Below, piece after piece: positions 13,361-27,000 of a stretch of DNA of 64,000 bases (position 1 is its first letter; each line of letters begins with the position of its first letter). The notes beneath the pieces are model-generated. The model had not been told where the DNA came from and ran no database searches. It saw only the letters and a list, made by a program, of their open reading frames with translations. The stretch is from contig OU612065.1 of assembly GCA_914767715.1 (NCBI GenBank), forward strand, positions 1,116,001 to 1,180,000, given 5' to 3'. Source of the stretch: Membranipora membranacea. Taxonomy: Eukaryota; Bryozoa; Gymnolaemata; Cheilostomatida; Membraniporidae. A program made the translations under genes and the position numbers.

Positions 13361-14212
13361 TAAATCTTCCTAACAAACAATACCACCAAAATAAGGTTGA
13401 TCGATTGACAGGCTGAATTTTTCAAAATTCAAATGTTATGAGAATATAACACTAACAGCATGGTTAGTGACACAATTTGTTTAATTACGATAAGGAAATT
13501 TTGATTCAAGAAGAAGCAAGAGAAGTTGTGTTCTTTGGTCTTAAGAGGACTCAATCCTGAATTAACCACCAGACTGGTAATAGACAGGTCAGGTACAGGC
13601 CTGCACAGATATATCAGGGAGTTTTTCCTATCTACCTTAGAGATGAAATTTAAGCGAAGGACAGTAAAATGAGAGCAATCTGGGAATTTCAGATTCTGTA
13701 GTGAAGACTGTAACCTATCATTTAATCGGTGTAAAGACGGAGAGCATTGATTTTCAATTTCATCAGAGTAGAAACAGGATAGGATTGAAAATATTTGATT
13801 TTATAAACTTCAATTTACGCATCTCAACAAATTGAAGCAGTTATTGAGGGTTTCTTGAAAATGTACCTCCACCCTAGTCTCATCCCCTCATCTGACACAA
13901 ACCCCCCCCCCCCCCCCCCGGCCAGCCCAGAAGAATATAGTCCTGGTAGTGCTGATGTTGTCCACAAGCATATTTGTGTAAATGAACAAATTTAACGCAA
14001 TTTTTTTTCATTTCTTGTCAGCATCTCGATTACATATTAGTATAAACAAACTTGAGCAGCTTGACGCTTATTTCAGCCTACTGTGTAGACGCAACAGAGC
14101 CTGCTTTGACACATAAATTACCGTCTGACAATGGCTGTTACAAATCTGGTAGGTACTCCAGTTCATTGTGATTATACAAATGTAAGAAATTTATGAGACA
14201 CACAGTACTCAC

Positions 14213-17200
14213 CCAGGACTCTTACACGAGCCATTGTGACCTTTGCTCTTCGGGGCCGACTTCCCCTTATCATACTCCAACTCACTCATTTCATCAACAG
14301 TATCAGGACTGCTAGCACTGAATATATCATCTACTGTGGTCCCTGAGGCACAATCAAAAACAATAAAATTAGCACAACTTAACTAGTGATAGAAATAATG
14401 ATATCACCAAGTATGTAGCATCATCTCCTATATATGATACTGTGATATTTACCCAACAGGGCTTTTAACCATTCAACTCATGCATCTAAGTATTCTTAGC
14501 CCCCAGACTCTTGCCCCCCCCCCAACGGCCCCCTGCCAGGGGCTAGTCTAAACACAAAGCGCCATCATTTTCTTTTCTCTTATTACTTACTCTATTTATT
14601 CCCCCCCCCCCCAACTTTTGCCGTAATTTCTTTGGCACCCTATGGAAAACATCTGTGCAGGATGATATTGTTTGCCAAATAAAATAGTGAAGGCCTATAT
14701 ATAAGTGCGCAGACTCCTTTCAAAGGAATTATTGATAAAGTAATGTACCTGAAGCTATCTAAGCACTTAGACTAACAAGGAAGTGATCTCTATATTATGA
14801 AGATTAAATTTGATAGATGAATCAGTATTGAACGATTTTCTTAGTAATAGTAGAAAGTTTGGGAGTTATGGCCCAACCTCCCTTGCAATAATAATAGACA
14901 AAGTAATCTGTTTGTTTGGTCTCTGATATGTGGTTCTTTTATTTTCAAAAGTTTTAATATTGTTAATTTTCCATTTCAAATTGTAATATCAACCAAGCAA
15001 CTTGGCCACTCAGTGGTTATGATCCATGACTCACGATAGCGCTATCTTCTCACAAAATGCCACTATTATTGTATCACTGTATTCCAGTAATCTGCCCTAC
15101 ACAAGCTATAAAATTAAAGTACTACTTTGTTGTCATGTTTGTAGACTTACAACTATTTGTAATTTGCACACTATGTAAATAATGCTCAGATAATACTATA
15201 ATCTTTTAAATTACTGGGGTAACACTGAGAAAGCTTGGCATGATTTGGTGATTTGAAAGATAACTTATTTTTATCATTCAACAAAGCATTAAATTGTAGT
15301 GTATAATCAATATTGTACTTATTCGCTACTTTGTTAATGCCACTCTCTCACGAGATGTTCAGTGTATTAAAGCCAGTATGATTTTAGTTAATCTGTCCTG
15401 ATATGATGTCAGGTAGACACAAGACCAACACAAAACATGAAGGAAATACATCTCATTACTCCGATCAAGGAGTTACTCATTACACTGATCACTATGCCGC
15501 TCACCTTTGTGTCCAAGTTTTTGTTTGATGTAGTCTGAGTTGATAGACTCTGTATCTAGACCAGGAAAGTTTGACACTGTAACCCCTGCGACTTGTTTGA
15601 CTAGACTAGATTGGTATTCCTGCTCAAAGTCCTCCGTTCTAGGAGTATCCTCAGAATAAACGGAGGCCACATCAACCGCTGCACACAGTTTATCTGACGA
15701 GCCGACTAAAAGTATCATAGTCTGGTAAACAACTTGGCGGTAATGAGTTTAGTCTTATACTAAATTTGGAATTATTGTCTCGAGTTGGACTTTTGCCAAT
15801 TGGGAGACAACAATTTACACGCAAGACTCAGTGAATAAACTAACCATACCATTCCGTCTTACTTGGGGATTATCGACACAAACTTTCCTCATTTGAACTT
15901 TCAAAGTTTAACCATTAATGATCTCTTGGGCCAATGTCAACGTTGAGGGAGTTTAGAGGGTTTAGTTGTTTGCGGAATTTCTCACACACACATAAGGGTG
16001 AGCTCTCCAGACGAGGCATCTCAGCTAATAACGGTGCGGGATATAGACTGACCGGAGCAGCCAGGTGTGGGACAACATGACAGGCTGTGTTAGTAAGAGG
16101 GAAGGTTATGGGTGTACCTGGTATGTGAAATGCTTTACAAAATTCTTGTTCGAAATCTTCGGTGCATACAGATGCAGAGTCAGACGCCTGCATATGGTGA
16201 TCTGTTTGTGTGGAGAAGGTGCATAGAGGTGCTTCTGAAACCAGCATTACCAAAGAGAAAAATTATTAGCCTAATGCGACAAAAATCATGAGCTTGACAT
16301 ATACATTTGGTGACCAAAAGTTCAGGGAGTGCAGTCAATAGCAGTTCCTCAGAGTCCTTGTGTAATGTAGCTCTCCCTCTGTGACCATTAGGGCCATGTG
16401 GAACTGTTCAATACATGTTTCATAATGATAGCCGTCCAACAAATTATCACACAGCAAGGAAATCAAGTCTTGGTAGTCTGATAAAATGTTTGTTTCAGCC
16501 AAATTGCAATATTTGTCAGACACATTTATTACAATGTATGTAAAACAGGAGCTCAGACCTGTGCGTATTCAGTTATTCTTTGTTATGAGTAAATCTGTTT
16601 GTATATCTCACCTTGTTTGTCTGTGTTTGTCTTGTTCCGTAAGATGGTACTGTACGTTTCCTCAAGTTTTATCCTGGTTTTTAAATCCAAGTCAGCGATC
16701 GGAGGCGGTCCTATAAGTGAGGAAAGTCAGCAACACATCATAACCAGACAAACATAACCAGACAATCATAACACCCCTAAATATAAACAGTTAAAGCCTC
16801 GACCCAAAGACTTCAAAATACTGTAATGTTATTAGTGTATCAAGCCTGACGCTCAAACAATCTCAAACAATCTAACGCCGCCCGCCCCGGTGTATACAAT
16901 GACTCAAATATGCCTCAAAACATTCAATGTTTGAGTCCAAAGCAAACAAAAGAAAGAAAGAGAATAATTATACAGTTCAGTTTGAATTTCTTCAAATGCT
17001 AACAGGCAGTAGCGTCTCTATTATTATATTACAGCACTGCAGATTGAACTCACTCACTTATAACATGCAAGTTCTTGCAGAAGATAATTTTTTTTTAACA
17101 AACCTTATACAAAATTAATGAACTGACACTCATAAGTGAATTGTAATTATGATGCTATCTTCACTATAGAATGAAATTTCGTGACTAATTAAAAATTTTG

Positions 17201-20200
17201 AAATTCAAGGAATCGAATAAGTAGTAATTTTTTTCTTGACAATGAATAGAATTGCAGGCAATAATTTTTTCTGAAGGGCGCATCGAACCCTCATGCCTGT
17301 TGAGCCAATGAACTCTCTGATTGGTTGAGCCCTGTCAGTACAAAAAATTGAACAAGCATATTACCATACAACGAGCGCCGCCGCTACAAACTACCCCTTC
17401 CCTAAACGGTATTATTATGTAGCCTTACCTTGAGTGAGATTAGTGAGGCTATGATAACTCGGATAGTGAAGTGAAGGCGTCGAGTAACTCAGACTTATAC
17501 CCGTATCTGTAAAACTGCAGTCTGATGATCGAGCGCGCTTCTTAGCTGCTCCTGTAGTAAGATTATACAAGTCTGGTGTTAATGTGACTTTAACTAGTAT
17601 GGAGAACTTCAATAAAGTGTCAAAATAGATAAACGAGAGTGCTCAAACAAAGGAAGCATTGGAGCTCCTGGCATGCCACATTGTGACTATCTTATTAATG
17701 GTGTGATGGGTGTGAACAGCCGGGTCTCACTAGGGCTGGTTACTAATGACGCTGATATAGTGTGTGTATACTCTACTGTCACCATAGGACAGATACAGTA
17801 TCTCTAATACAGGAGAGTAAGTACTCTTATCTCTCCTCGGTACTTATAAACACACAAACATGGCTGTACACAAATATACACATCGGTAGTTATGTGCTTG
17901 ATAAAAAAGTCGGACGTCACTTGAAAAAAGTTAAATCCAAACACAGTGACGTTAATCTACAAGTATCACCACCAGCACTACCCGGCTGCAGTTGGGAACT
18001 ATTTGCTAAAGATTGTGCACTTAGGCACCTGAACTGATAGTGATACAGCCTTAGATATCCAAGCAGAGGGTTCGATCCTAACTCTGCAATCCTTGGGTTA
18101 GTGTTTTCTTCAACCCGGCCGATCCTGGATTGCAAAAATGTAAGGGAGGACAATTCCTAGATGCAGAATGCCCTAATGAGGAGTTAGTGACATCAGAGAG
18201 GGTGGCATATAGTCTAAGTGCTCAGACTCCAAGGTACAGGGAATTACTTGGCGCAGGTAACTCCCTGCGCCTTGGAGTCTGAGCACTTGGACTAGGTGGC
18301 ATATTCCCTGCTTTAATCTAGATCCATCTCAATTTCATGCAAACAAAACCTATCTGTGTACCCTTACAGGACATAATAAACACCATGCTAACAACTTCAG
18401 AATTTCCATGTAAATGGGAACGTGCACAGATAAAACCTGTTCCTAAAATCTCCTCGCCTACTCAGTATAAGGACTATGGTCCCATCTCCTTGCTGTTCCA
18501 TCTTGGTAAGCTCTCAGAGGATGTAATAATAAAGAAAATGAAAAGTAAACTCTCAGAAATAGTAGACTCTAACCAATATGCGTACCAACCCAAGATCGGA
18601 ACTGTGGACGCATTAATACAGCTTCTTGGTGACTTTAGTGAAAACCTGGACAAAGCGAATACAAAATTTGTCCAACTAGCAGGGGTGGATTTCTCAAAAC
18701 CTAAACTCCTAGTCAATAAGATGAGAGGTCACTGTTTTAACGAGAACATCACTGCTCTGGTTGCTGATTTCCTGCAAGACTGACTTCAGACTGTAAGATA
18801 TGGCCTCGCCCAGTCGTCAAACTATATACCATCAATGGTTGGCACTAAACTGGGCCCAATACTTTGGCTTATCTTCTGTAATGATCTCAAAGTCCCTAAT
18901 TTTGTTCATGTCAAATATGCTGACGACACATCTTTTTATACAGCTGTATCTGATGTAAACAATTATAGTGCTATTTTACCAGCAATTGAAGCCACACAAC
19001 GATGGTCTGAGGAAAATTCAATGTTGCTGAATGCTAGCAAAACTGTGATTATGACTGTATCACTATCTACCCATGCTAATTTTTCTCATGCAGTAAATGT
19101 AAATGAAAGTCTCCTACTACCCCAACCTTATGTAAAATTTTAGGAAGTTATGCTGACCAAAAGCTCAGTTTTAACAAGCACATTGCTCACCTAGTCTCTA
19201 AATGCAACACCCGTCTTTTTGTCATGCGTAAACTTAAATCAATCGGTCAAAATGAAACGGGTCTGAAGATTTTTTATACAACTAATATTAGATCAATTAT
19301 ATGCTATGCCTGCGTTTTACACCTTTCTCTCTGATGGAAGCAAGGCTAGACTTGAGAGTATGCAGAGGTCAGCCTTTAGGGTTATCCTCCGTGAATTTGA
19401 TTATGAGGAGCGATGTATAGCTTTACAATTACCTCAGCTAAATGATTTTATTTTCTCTCTCTGTTGTAAACATTTTTGGTAACATTTTAGATGATGAATG
19501 CCACCCGTTACATCACAGAATTGTTTTTAACCAAACCCCAAGGATACCCTCTCGAAATGCTTACAAATTCAGACCAAAACGTTGCTGAACAAACAAACGA
19601 CAGTGTAGCTTTTTCAACCATTTTATGACTTTTTGTAACAACAGCTTTATGTATAAGACCTAAACTGAGAGCCATCACCAGCATACGATTTTTATCATCT
19701 CTGTCATGATAGTGTATGTTTCATACAGTACAATACAATATAATACAATGCTCTAATAATGTCAACAAAAAGCAATTTATCAACACAAATTCTAATTCAA
19801 TTGGTAAACATTGTTAATCCACAAATTATAATTCAAATATCAGATAATTTCTCTTTGACAGCATAGAGTCACTAACCCAATGATACTGTGTTCTACTGAT
19901 ACTCAGAATCATTATCATATATAAATGTTCATGATTTTATATACAGTGCTATTTTCTGCGTGATTTGATAGACCCCGTTTGTTTGAATTTTAGCGATATT
20001 TCACACCAACTAATATAGAGTATGATGAAGTAAGGAGACAAAGGAACAGTGCTGATGCTGTGCAGAGAAATAACCTCGATCTCTATTATCTGTAATGGAT
20101 CTGAGAGTAAGATCACCTGTTTCTAACAACTTGTATGTGCTTAAAATTTGTACCCAATAACATACGTTTGCACCAATTTAAATGTGTTCTGCCAGTTTGA

Positions 20201-21527
20201 CACCAAATCTCCAGGTTTTGACTGCAATAATTAATTATCTTAGACCAAAATCTATTAATGTAATTTAAGTAAATATTTGATACATGAGACTAAGAAACAG
20301 CAGGAAGCCAGCTTGCTTTTGAAGCTAACTCATAGCTAAGCCATGGAATAGAAGACGGAGTGAAACACACACAGGTCATAGAAGATGATTACCTGTGTAA
20401 CCAGGCACTTGTTTGAAGCTGCCTTTGTCAGCTAAAGTAGAATTTCTTGTCAATGATCTGATGCGCTGAGCCGGCCTTGATCGATTAGGAATCTATAACG
20501 AACACAAAAGACTTTGTTGACATAAAAAAAGTTTGTCATATCAAAATAACGCCCTATTGAGTTCCTAAGCGACGACACACTTAATTTGCAGTTATCAAGC
20601 TTCTTGCACTAACATGACAGTGTGGCTTGTGTGACATCTCAGTTATCAGACTATAAGGGATGGTTTGTCAGCCAAAATATTTGTGTCCGGTATATGAATC
20701 AGACAAATTAAGTGTGTTCCTGACGTTGCGTAAAAGCATCATAATAATATCACTATAATACTATCCAATGTAAATGCAGACATGCGTTCATGACATCATT
20801 AATTATCTACATAAATCAGTCTTGTTTCTTCATACTTGACATTCAACTTAAATCCCTTGACACTCACTGAAAGCTTGCAGTGACACCATGATGCATTATG
20901 TCCCACATGTCTGTCACCAAAGCCGGCTTTGATTGGAAGAACATTACACCAATTTCCTACTTATAATTAGTCCCTATTGATCAATTTCAGTTGATAAAAT
21001 AGTCTGTTGTACCCTGACGCTGTATGTATGGCATCAGAGCTGATAAATTAAAAATGACAGTGGAAATGAATGTAAAAATGCAAGAATGTGTATGTGAACA
21101 AAAGAAATTATCGATGTAGCTAGGCTCGACCCAAAACCTTTGAAGAGCTCGGAGGCCCATGTCAAATAAAAAATGAGATGTGATGGCAACAAACCTTAAT
21201 CAAGGGTAGGTTTGGACCTTTCTGAAGATGGCTCTAAGAATTTGGCATTTTGTAAATTGAGATTACTGCTGCGTTTTGTGTAGCGCCCTTTTCCCTGTCC
21301 TGTTTCAAAAGACTACTGGCGGCTGAAAATGAGATGTGACTGTAGAGAACATTAAAGTATGAGTTACTCACCCTCAATGTCATACTGTCAAGTTCACAGT
21401 CTATTTTGTCCATAATGCTGTCAACACTGTCATGTTTCCGGACTTGTTCTCCGAGCAGGAACTTGACACAGCGACGAGGGGGAGACGGTGTGCAAGATCG
21501 CCCTGGTGGTCTCTTCTCTACATCCAT
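14213..21527 (-). CDS. Low-complexity protein, at least 7 exons, 3' end not found, family unassigned
   Basis: Minus-strand exons 21527-21372, 20492-20393, 17551-17429, 16710-16612, 16234-16118, 15705-15505 and 14342-14213 join in consistent phases (0, 1, 1, 1, 1, 1, then 2 out), about 309 residues. The ATG at 21527 begins MDVEKRPPGRSCTPSPPRRC and is the only in-frame start seen. The product is Ser/Thr/Pro-rich with basic patches (AAKKRARSSD) and no recognised domain. Exons 16234-16118 and 15705-15505 share a core TEDFEQE(F/Y) and are both phase 1-1, so either can be skipped without a frame change. The last exon ends in phase 2 with no stop. The next minus-strand gene starts at 12564, so these exons may form the N-terminal part of that coiled-coil protein through an exon I could not prove. 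A LINE (18337-19745) and a small hairpin element lie in one intron. Confidence 0.62.
14484..14575. repeat. C-rich dispersed repeat
   Basis: CTTAGCCCCCAGACTCTTGC followed by a C run resembles, in reverse complement, the G-rich stretch at 62538-62605. Separate C runs lie at 13902-13919 and 14601-14612. Confidence 0.5.
16335..16477 (-). CDS. Possible alternative terminal exon of the gene at 14213-21527
   Basis: After an AG acceptor at 16478-16479 the frame from exon 16710-16612 (phase 1) continues as DYQDLISLLCDNLLDGYHYE for 47 codons and then stops at 16335. The amino-acid composition looks protein-like and the phase fits. No good donor is visible inside, so it could only be a last exon of a truncated isoform. 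Chance is not excluded for so short a stretch. Confidence 0.28.
18015..18130 (+). repeat. Possible tRNA-derived SINE fragment
   Basis: GGTTCGATCC at 18069-18078 matches the pol III B box and sits in AGCAGAGGGTTCGATCCTAA. The presumed A-box side (CTGATAGTGATACAGCC) is weak. It lies directly upstream of the hairpin MITE at 18210-18294. Confidence 0.35.
18210..18294. mobile_element. 85-bp hairpin MITE with 9-bp target duplication (Mutator-like)
   Basis: Almost the whole element is one inverted repeat starting TAGTCTAAGTGCTCAGACTC and ending with its complement. GGTGGCATA occurs on both sides (18201-18209 and 18295-18303). Nine-base duplications are typical of Mutator-like elements; family assignment is by this and by resemblance to 47381-47512. 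Confidence 0.72.
18337..19745 (+). mobile_element. Degenerate LINE with RT domain
   Basis: Plus-strand frames read KPVPKISSPTQYKDYGPISL, AYQPKIGTVDALIQLL and GVDFSKP, then after a stop at 18781 GPILWLIFCNDLKV and VKYADDTSFY (the catalytic YxDD box). This is followed by frameshifted remnants (AYRSLLDQLYAMPAF-like) and a TACAATACAATATAATACAAT tail near 19728-19745. Stops and frame changes show it is dead. It sits in an intron of the gene at 14213-21527. Confidence 0.88.
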
Positions 21528-24020
21528 GTTTTCAGGCTATCCTATCACCACTCCAATCCCAATGCTAGTTTACATGTTCCCTGGGGCTAACCTGACGTGA
21601 GGCAGATGTATTTCAGTACTCTGCTAGGAAACACAGTAAACCTAGAGAGGAGAGGTACTTCAGTAAGCCTATACAGAAGCAGTACTTCAGCCAGGTTTGA
21701 GAGCGAGGTGTATTTCAAACCGATTAAACTAAGTGTTTAGTAATTTATCATAAAAGACCATTCATTAATTCACTTAGGCAAGCGCATTCTGAGGAGAAAA
21801 CACACAAAACATTTTGCTGGTTCTTGTCTTTTTTAAAAGGTGTTAAGTAAACAAAGTTCGCATTAAGTAATGGTACAGTTAAGTCAGCATAATACAGGCA
21901 TATAATGTAAATACATGAGCTGACAGGAGAAGTGCAGCACTTTTATGGCAGTACAGTTACAGTTTATTATCTTCACTTACCTTGCACAGTGTGTGCCACA
22001 ACTCAACCCAGTGGGGAGATCAGGCTAAATCTGAGTTCCCATGTTGATGAAGAATTATTTAAAAAGGGTTGAGCCTGAATCCATGTATTATATAAAACAG
22101 ACAGTATTCTTATTCTGTTTGCAGCATGAAAGTGAAATTGGTAATGACTGCAGCCTAGCTAAGCTCCTGTTATAGATGTGGAGCTGATTTGTTGAAACAC
22201 ACAGGACAAGCAAACAGCAAAGTCGTATATCAATATAACCTAAATGACTCCAAGCATGTTGCTGTCAATAGTGCTTTGTTCCTGTACATGCAATCATAAT
22301 TCAATACAATAAGCTTTACTTTCGAGTGAGTAAGCAAAAATAAAGTGATGGGTTTTAAAATAAACTGCTTCTTTTCTTATAGCCGAAGTTAGATGTGAAG
22401 CAGTCAAGTTGGACACACAATTTGGGGTATATTTCAATAAAAACAATAGTCTTTGGAAATATCTTTATCCAAATGCACTAATTTTGTCGATCCGCAGCTC
22501 ATTTAAATAGAAAGCTACAAGGAATACTATTCGATTTGTCACCATTATGTGGTGTAGCAGATAGCTTAAAACTGTGCAGTCCAGCTTGAGTATTAGACGG
22601 AGAAACAACCTAATCTATTATTGTGGGGGGGGGGGGGCTGTCACAATCAACAGAAGAAGATACAGTGGATAAGCACTCCACCTCACTCGACTATCAACAC
22701 AGATTCCTTACTCTCCTGCGCCAACCGGAGTTGTTTCTCACGACAAGTAGTGCAGCATGGCAATGCCATTTGGCGCATTGTTTGTTTTCCTAATTCCTGC
22801 AGCAATTACCCGTCTCCGTCAGAGCCCCTCTGTTGTTCTCATCGCATATTTTGTTATTATCACATCTCCAATCTCTCCCCCACAGAGTCATAATCATAAA
22901 TTTAGGGATCTTATTATTATGGATATCTTATTTGAAGCAGTGACACGACCACGCTAAACAAAGTGCAAGTTGGATTTCCTTATATTTTTTGTTACATATT
23001 ACAATATTGATACCCAGTTGTCAACGTCATCAGCATTTTAGAAAGTATTCTGTATTATCTTGGACCATCGACAATAATATTGCCTTTACATTTCCAAAAT
23101 CATTTTGTACATGTAAGATATTAAGGTGATGATACCTTGAAACCCAGTATAGTTTGTCTGGTTGATTTATTTTGCATTAAATAGAATTTTGTTTATTCCT
23201 ACATTGTTATCACTTCTTAATTTCACACCTCTTGTTTTTGTACACCAGTATTACAGGTTTAATAACAAAACCATACAGAAACCCAAACTGTGCTTGATTA
23301 CGAAGAAAAATTCATTGTTGCACAATACCACTGAGGTGTATATTTATTCCGTATCCGTGCCCATTACACATGTAACCTAGCCGAAGTTATGTGACATGAT
23401 GAGCGCTATAGGATACCAACTCCTGGGGTATACACAACTATATCTAAGCACTCATATTCAGATAGAGTTGGCAAAACTCAGATTTGATCCCAAGCAGCGG
23501 GCGACACACTACACCGGATAGGTTCATTGAGCTTTGAGATAACTTTTCGGTGATATTACATATAATATTACGTAACCCTTAGTAAAAATTAAGAAATAGC
23601 AGAACGATGGAGTCTCCAGAGCGCAGGAGCACTTACCGCTAAAATAATTATTCCAAATGTTTTCCAATGTCTTAATTATTTTGCTGACTTGATAAGCTCG
23701 TCCAAGTGGTCTACAGGTAGTAAAACATCTGGTGTTTCCCTGTGTTTGCCCCTTCGGTGCCCGCTCCCCTTTGCGTACGTCCAGGCACCAACTATTGAAG
23801 ACTACTCGTAGAGGTAATGGCAGCAAATTAATCAAATTACAATTGTTCCGATGTATTTAGTTACTATTTGACTAGTATTTACATAATGTATAAAGTTCAG
23901 TACCTCAGTGATATGTAATACTGATAATATGAAGAGCACTGTTCAAACTATTCTGCCTGACAGCTGTACAAAATAATGACCGATTTAGATACTAAGAGTT
24001 CAGTGGTCAGGGGCAGCTTC
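21528..24020. other. Intergenic, between the gene at 14213-21527 and PHF12
   Basis: It should hold the promoter of the gene starting at 21527 and the 3' end of PHF12. A G run lies at 22625-22637. A weak tRNA-like stretch (GGATCAAATCTGAG on the minus strand) is near 23490. Open frames here are short and show no family, so none is called a gene. Confidence 0.5.
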
Positions 24021-27000
24021 TCATGCTGCTGAAGTGGTAGTAGTGTTGTGCTGTTCACGTAGCAGAGCTGTTATTCCTAGCTCTGGTTTTATACTATCTA
24101 TGCTCTTACCTTCTGAGCTGTTCTCTACTACACTGAACACAAACTGTATGCAGCCAAACTTTAGATGAGTGCCATGCTGTATAAGTGCTGAGCCTTCCCA
24201 GCCGATACCACTCGGGCCGTTATCAGCTGTTGTAACCCCAGCTCTACAGGAACAATTTCTCTCAATCTACAGGGCAAATAAATGTTATAAATGAATAAAA
24301 ATTGATGATAATAGTAAATTCAAGCATACACACAGAAGCACGCGGAGGCAAGCGCCATCTGATATGAGAAATATGCAGAAAATAGAAGTACAGTCAGAAG
24401 TAAATGAAGGTCTGATGATGAGCTAGCTGTACATGAGAAGCACCTTGTTAGATTTAGCAGCCATGCACTCTGTATTAGAGAGAGATTCTTTGATTATATC
24501 TCTGACATCTGTTACTTCTATAGGTACATTCTGATCGTCACTGTAAGACTTCTCTGAGAAGTCACACCCATACAGCACGTTATTCACCATAGTACCTGTT
24601 ATACTGTAGTTCAGCAGCTCAAACTGACGAGTCGCCTGCAAATATTAGGGGGGTGATGATGGAACTGAATTATTACAAAAAAAAAAAAAATAATAAGCTA
24701 TTTGTTAACGTAAAATATACCGCAGTAAAAAAGATAAGACAAAAAGCTCTCTTTTGATCTAGTTCTTTTGTTCCTTGGCTCCAGTAACAAATCATGATAT
24801 AATATCACTATTGGCCGATTATCGACTCACCTCATCATAGAATATACTGGCGTGTTGAGAGGTGATGTTACTACAGCTCCCATATTCAGACAGACATAAA
24901 TCTGAGGAGGGATCAGTACCGATATTCATAGTCCTGTAATACATGGGCTGTGATTGTCCACCGTTACGTATATTAGTAGGTGTCAGCATAGCTCGGGCTT
25001 TTATCTTACTACTCACTGCTGTAAAACAATATAAAACCATCAGTAACTTCACAAAATTTATGGAAATTTATCTCGTTGTGATACCCATATAGCTCCCACA
25101 CTGTGACTAGCCCATAGATATAAAACTGTTTTTATATCTATGGACTAGCCATATAAAATCGACAACGCATAGGATCTGTATTTTATTAAAATTTAGATGT
25201 GCAGGATCTCGGACCCCTTACTGTACACAATCAGGTGACTTACCTGTGGGACTGAGTACATCACTGACTGAGCTTTTCTTAGGAGATGTAGAGTTTGTCG
25301 GACATTTTGGTATTAGCTGCTGTAATCTCTGCCAGGCTAATATCCTCAACAGCTTCTCATCTAGCTTACTCAGCTCTATGTCTGTAAATTAACGTGTCAT
25401 GTAATAATAAAAGATAGACTAGTTTTTGTGCTCTGAAGTCTGAATCTATGACAATGTATCGGATGATAAATAAACTTTATAATCACTAGATGAAAAATGC
25501 CTCATCATATTGACATCGTATTGATGGTGAAGAAAAAAATAGATTGGGACAGTTGGTTAGGAGATGTCACCATCTCTGGGTCTTGCTTTACAACTATGAG
25601 CCCTCGACAATACTTGGTTGTACAAACCTGCATTGCCATCAATATATGACTGAAGTGTGTTGTTCAGCTGTGTAACTGCTTGAGATGAAGGTACATTAGC
25701 ACTTGCTGTCACCTTAGCTGTAAAAAGCACAAGAGCAGACATGCTGAATCAAGATAATATTATTAGTGTTTAGGTGGTTGATTTTTCCCCCAAATACTCA
25801 CATAATTCATACCGGTGTGGTCTAGTTATGACAATGGTAGATGTATAAATAAGCAGAATGTTACTATGTTCCGTATTGAAAATGTGTTTGGCTGATTTGA
25901 TCATGCTGTGAGTGGACAATACATGCTAGAGGATCTATACATAATAAAGAGGAGCCTGTGAGATACCGAGAGTAGAGTACAGACAGACAGACAGACCTGC
26001 AGTACTAGCGTTTAGCTTGATCAGATTGCTTGGCTTGGAGCTGAGCTTACTGGCTCTAGAAGAACCAGCTGAGGTTAACAGAAGAGAAGACATTGGTTTA
26101 TTTCTGGTCACCTCAGATGTGTCCATATCAGAAGACGGCGGGGCATCGATACTTCCTGTAATCAGCCAATCAGTGCCATGGAATTGATTGTGTAATTTCA
26201 TGTAGAGTTTTAATCAGATTCAATATTGCCTGTGTTTATCATTGCATTCATACGCAGGGACTCATAGTAAATCACAGCCCAGTCTGCTTATAATTTATAC
26301 ACCACCACTGAAGCAGAATAAGCCATGAAGAGAATTTTAAGCTGATTGCAGCGAATTTAGTTCGATCTACCTCGATACAGCAGAATCAACAGATAAACAG
26401 CGTTAGAAAGTTAGAATCTCAAACCGGCCCCATAACGAGGAATAGTATGATAACTTACCAGATCTGCTTGGAGGTATAAGAGAGGAGTCTACACTTGTAG
26501 AGCGACTGACAGGTAATAGTGAGATTGTACCACTCTTTAGTCCTGCAGCTATAGCATCACTTGATGTTGAGCTGGTGGTACTTCCTACAAACAATTAATA
26601 GATACTCTCAGGGATGAGCAAAATAAAATTAAGAACCTAACTGAGCAAGCAATTTGCAAAATAAGTAAAGTAAAGTAAATAATGTAAAGTTTGACTCATA
26701 AGAACCAGAAGTATTCACATGGTAACAAGGTGATATGATGGTGTTATGTAGTGGTATGACAGTCGTGGGTACTTAACTCAAACACCAATGGATGTTATAT
26801 ACAGTTACTGCTGATTTAGACTCAACAGGCTTTATGTATAGATAAAAAAAGTCAAACTTGTCTGGCCTTTGGTAGTCAGAGCAATAATACAGGAGAGAGC
26901 TTCTTATTGTTGAAAGGGGCTAACAGTTAAATCTCAGTCTGGTGTAGCAACTCTGTATCAGCAGGCAGGTGAAGAGTGCTGAGGCCTGAGGCTTCACTAT

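Noticed and set aside
12564-14342. Direct splice of exon 14342-14213 to the exon opening at 12564
   Set aside because: Donor is phase 2 and the only acceptor before the ATG is phase 0, so the direct join breaks the frame.
22621-22957. Plus-strand open frames of 66-90 codons next to a G run
   Set aside because: No family resemblance, no splice context, low-complexity start.
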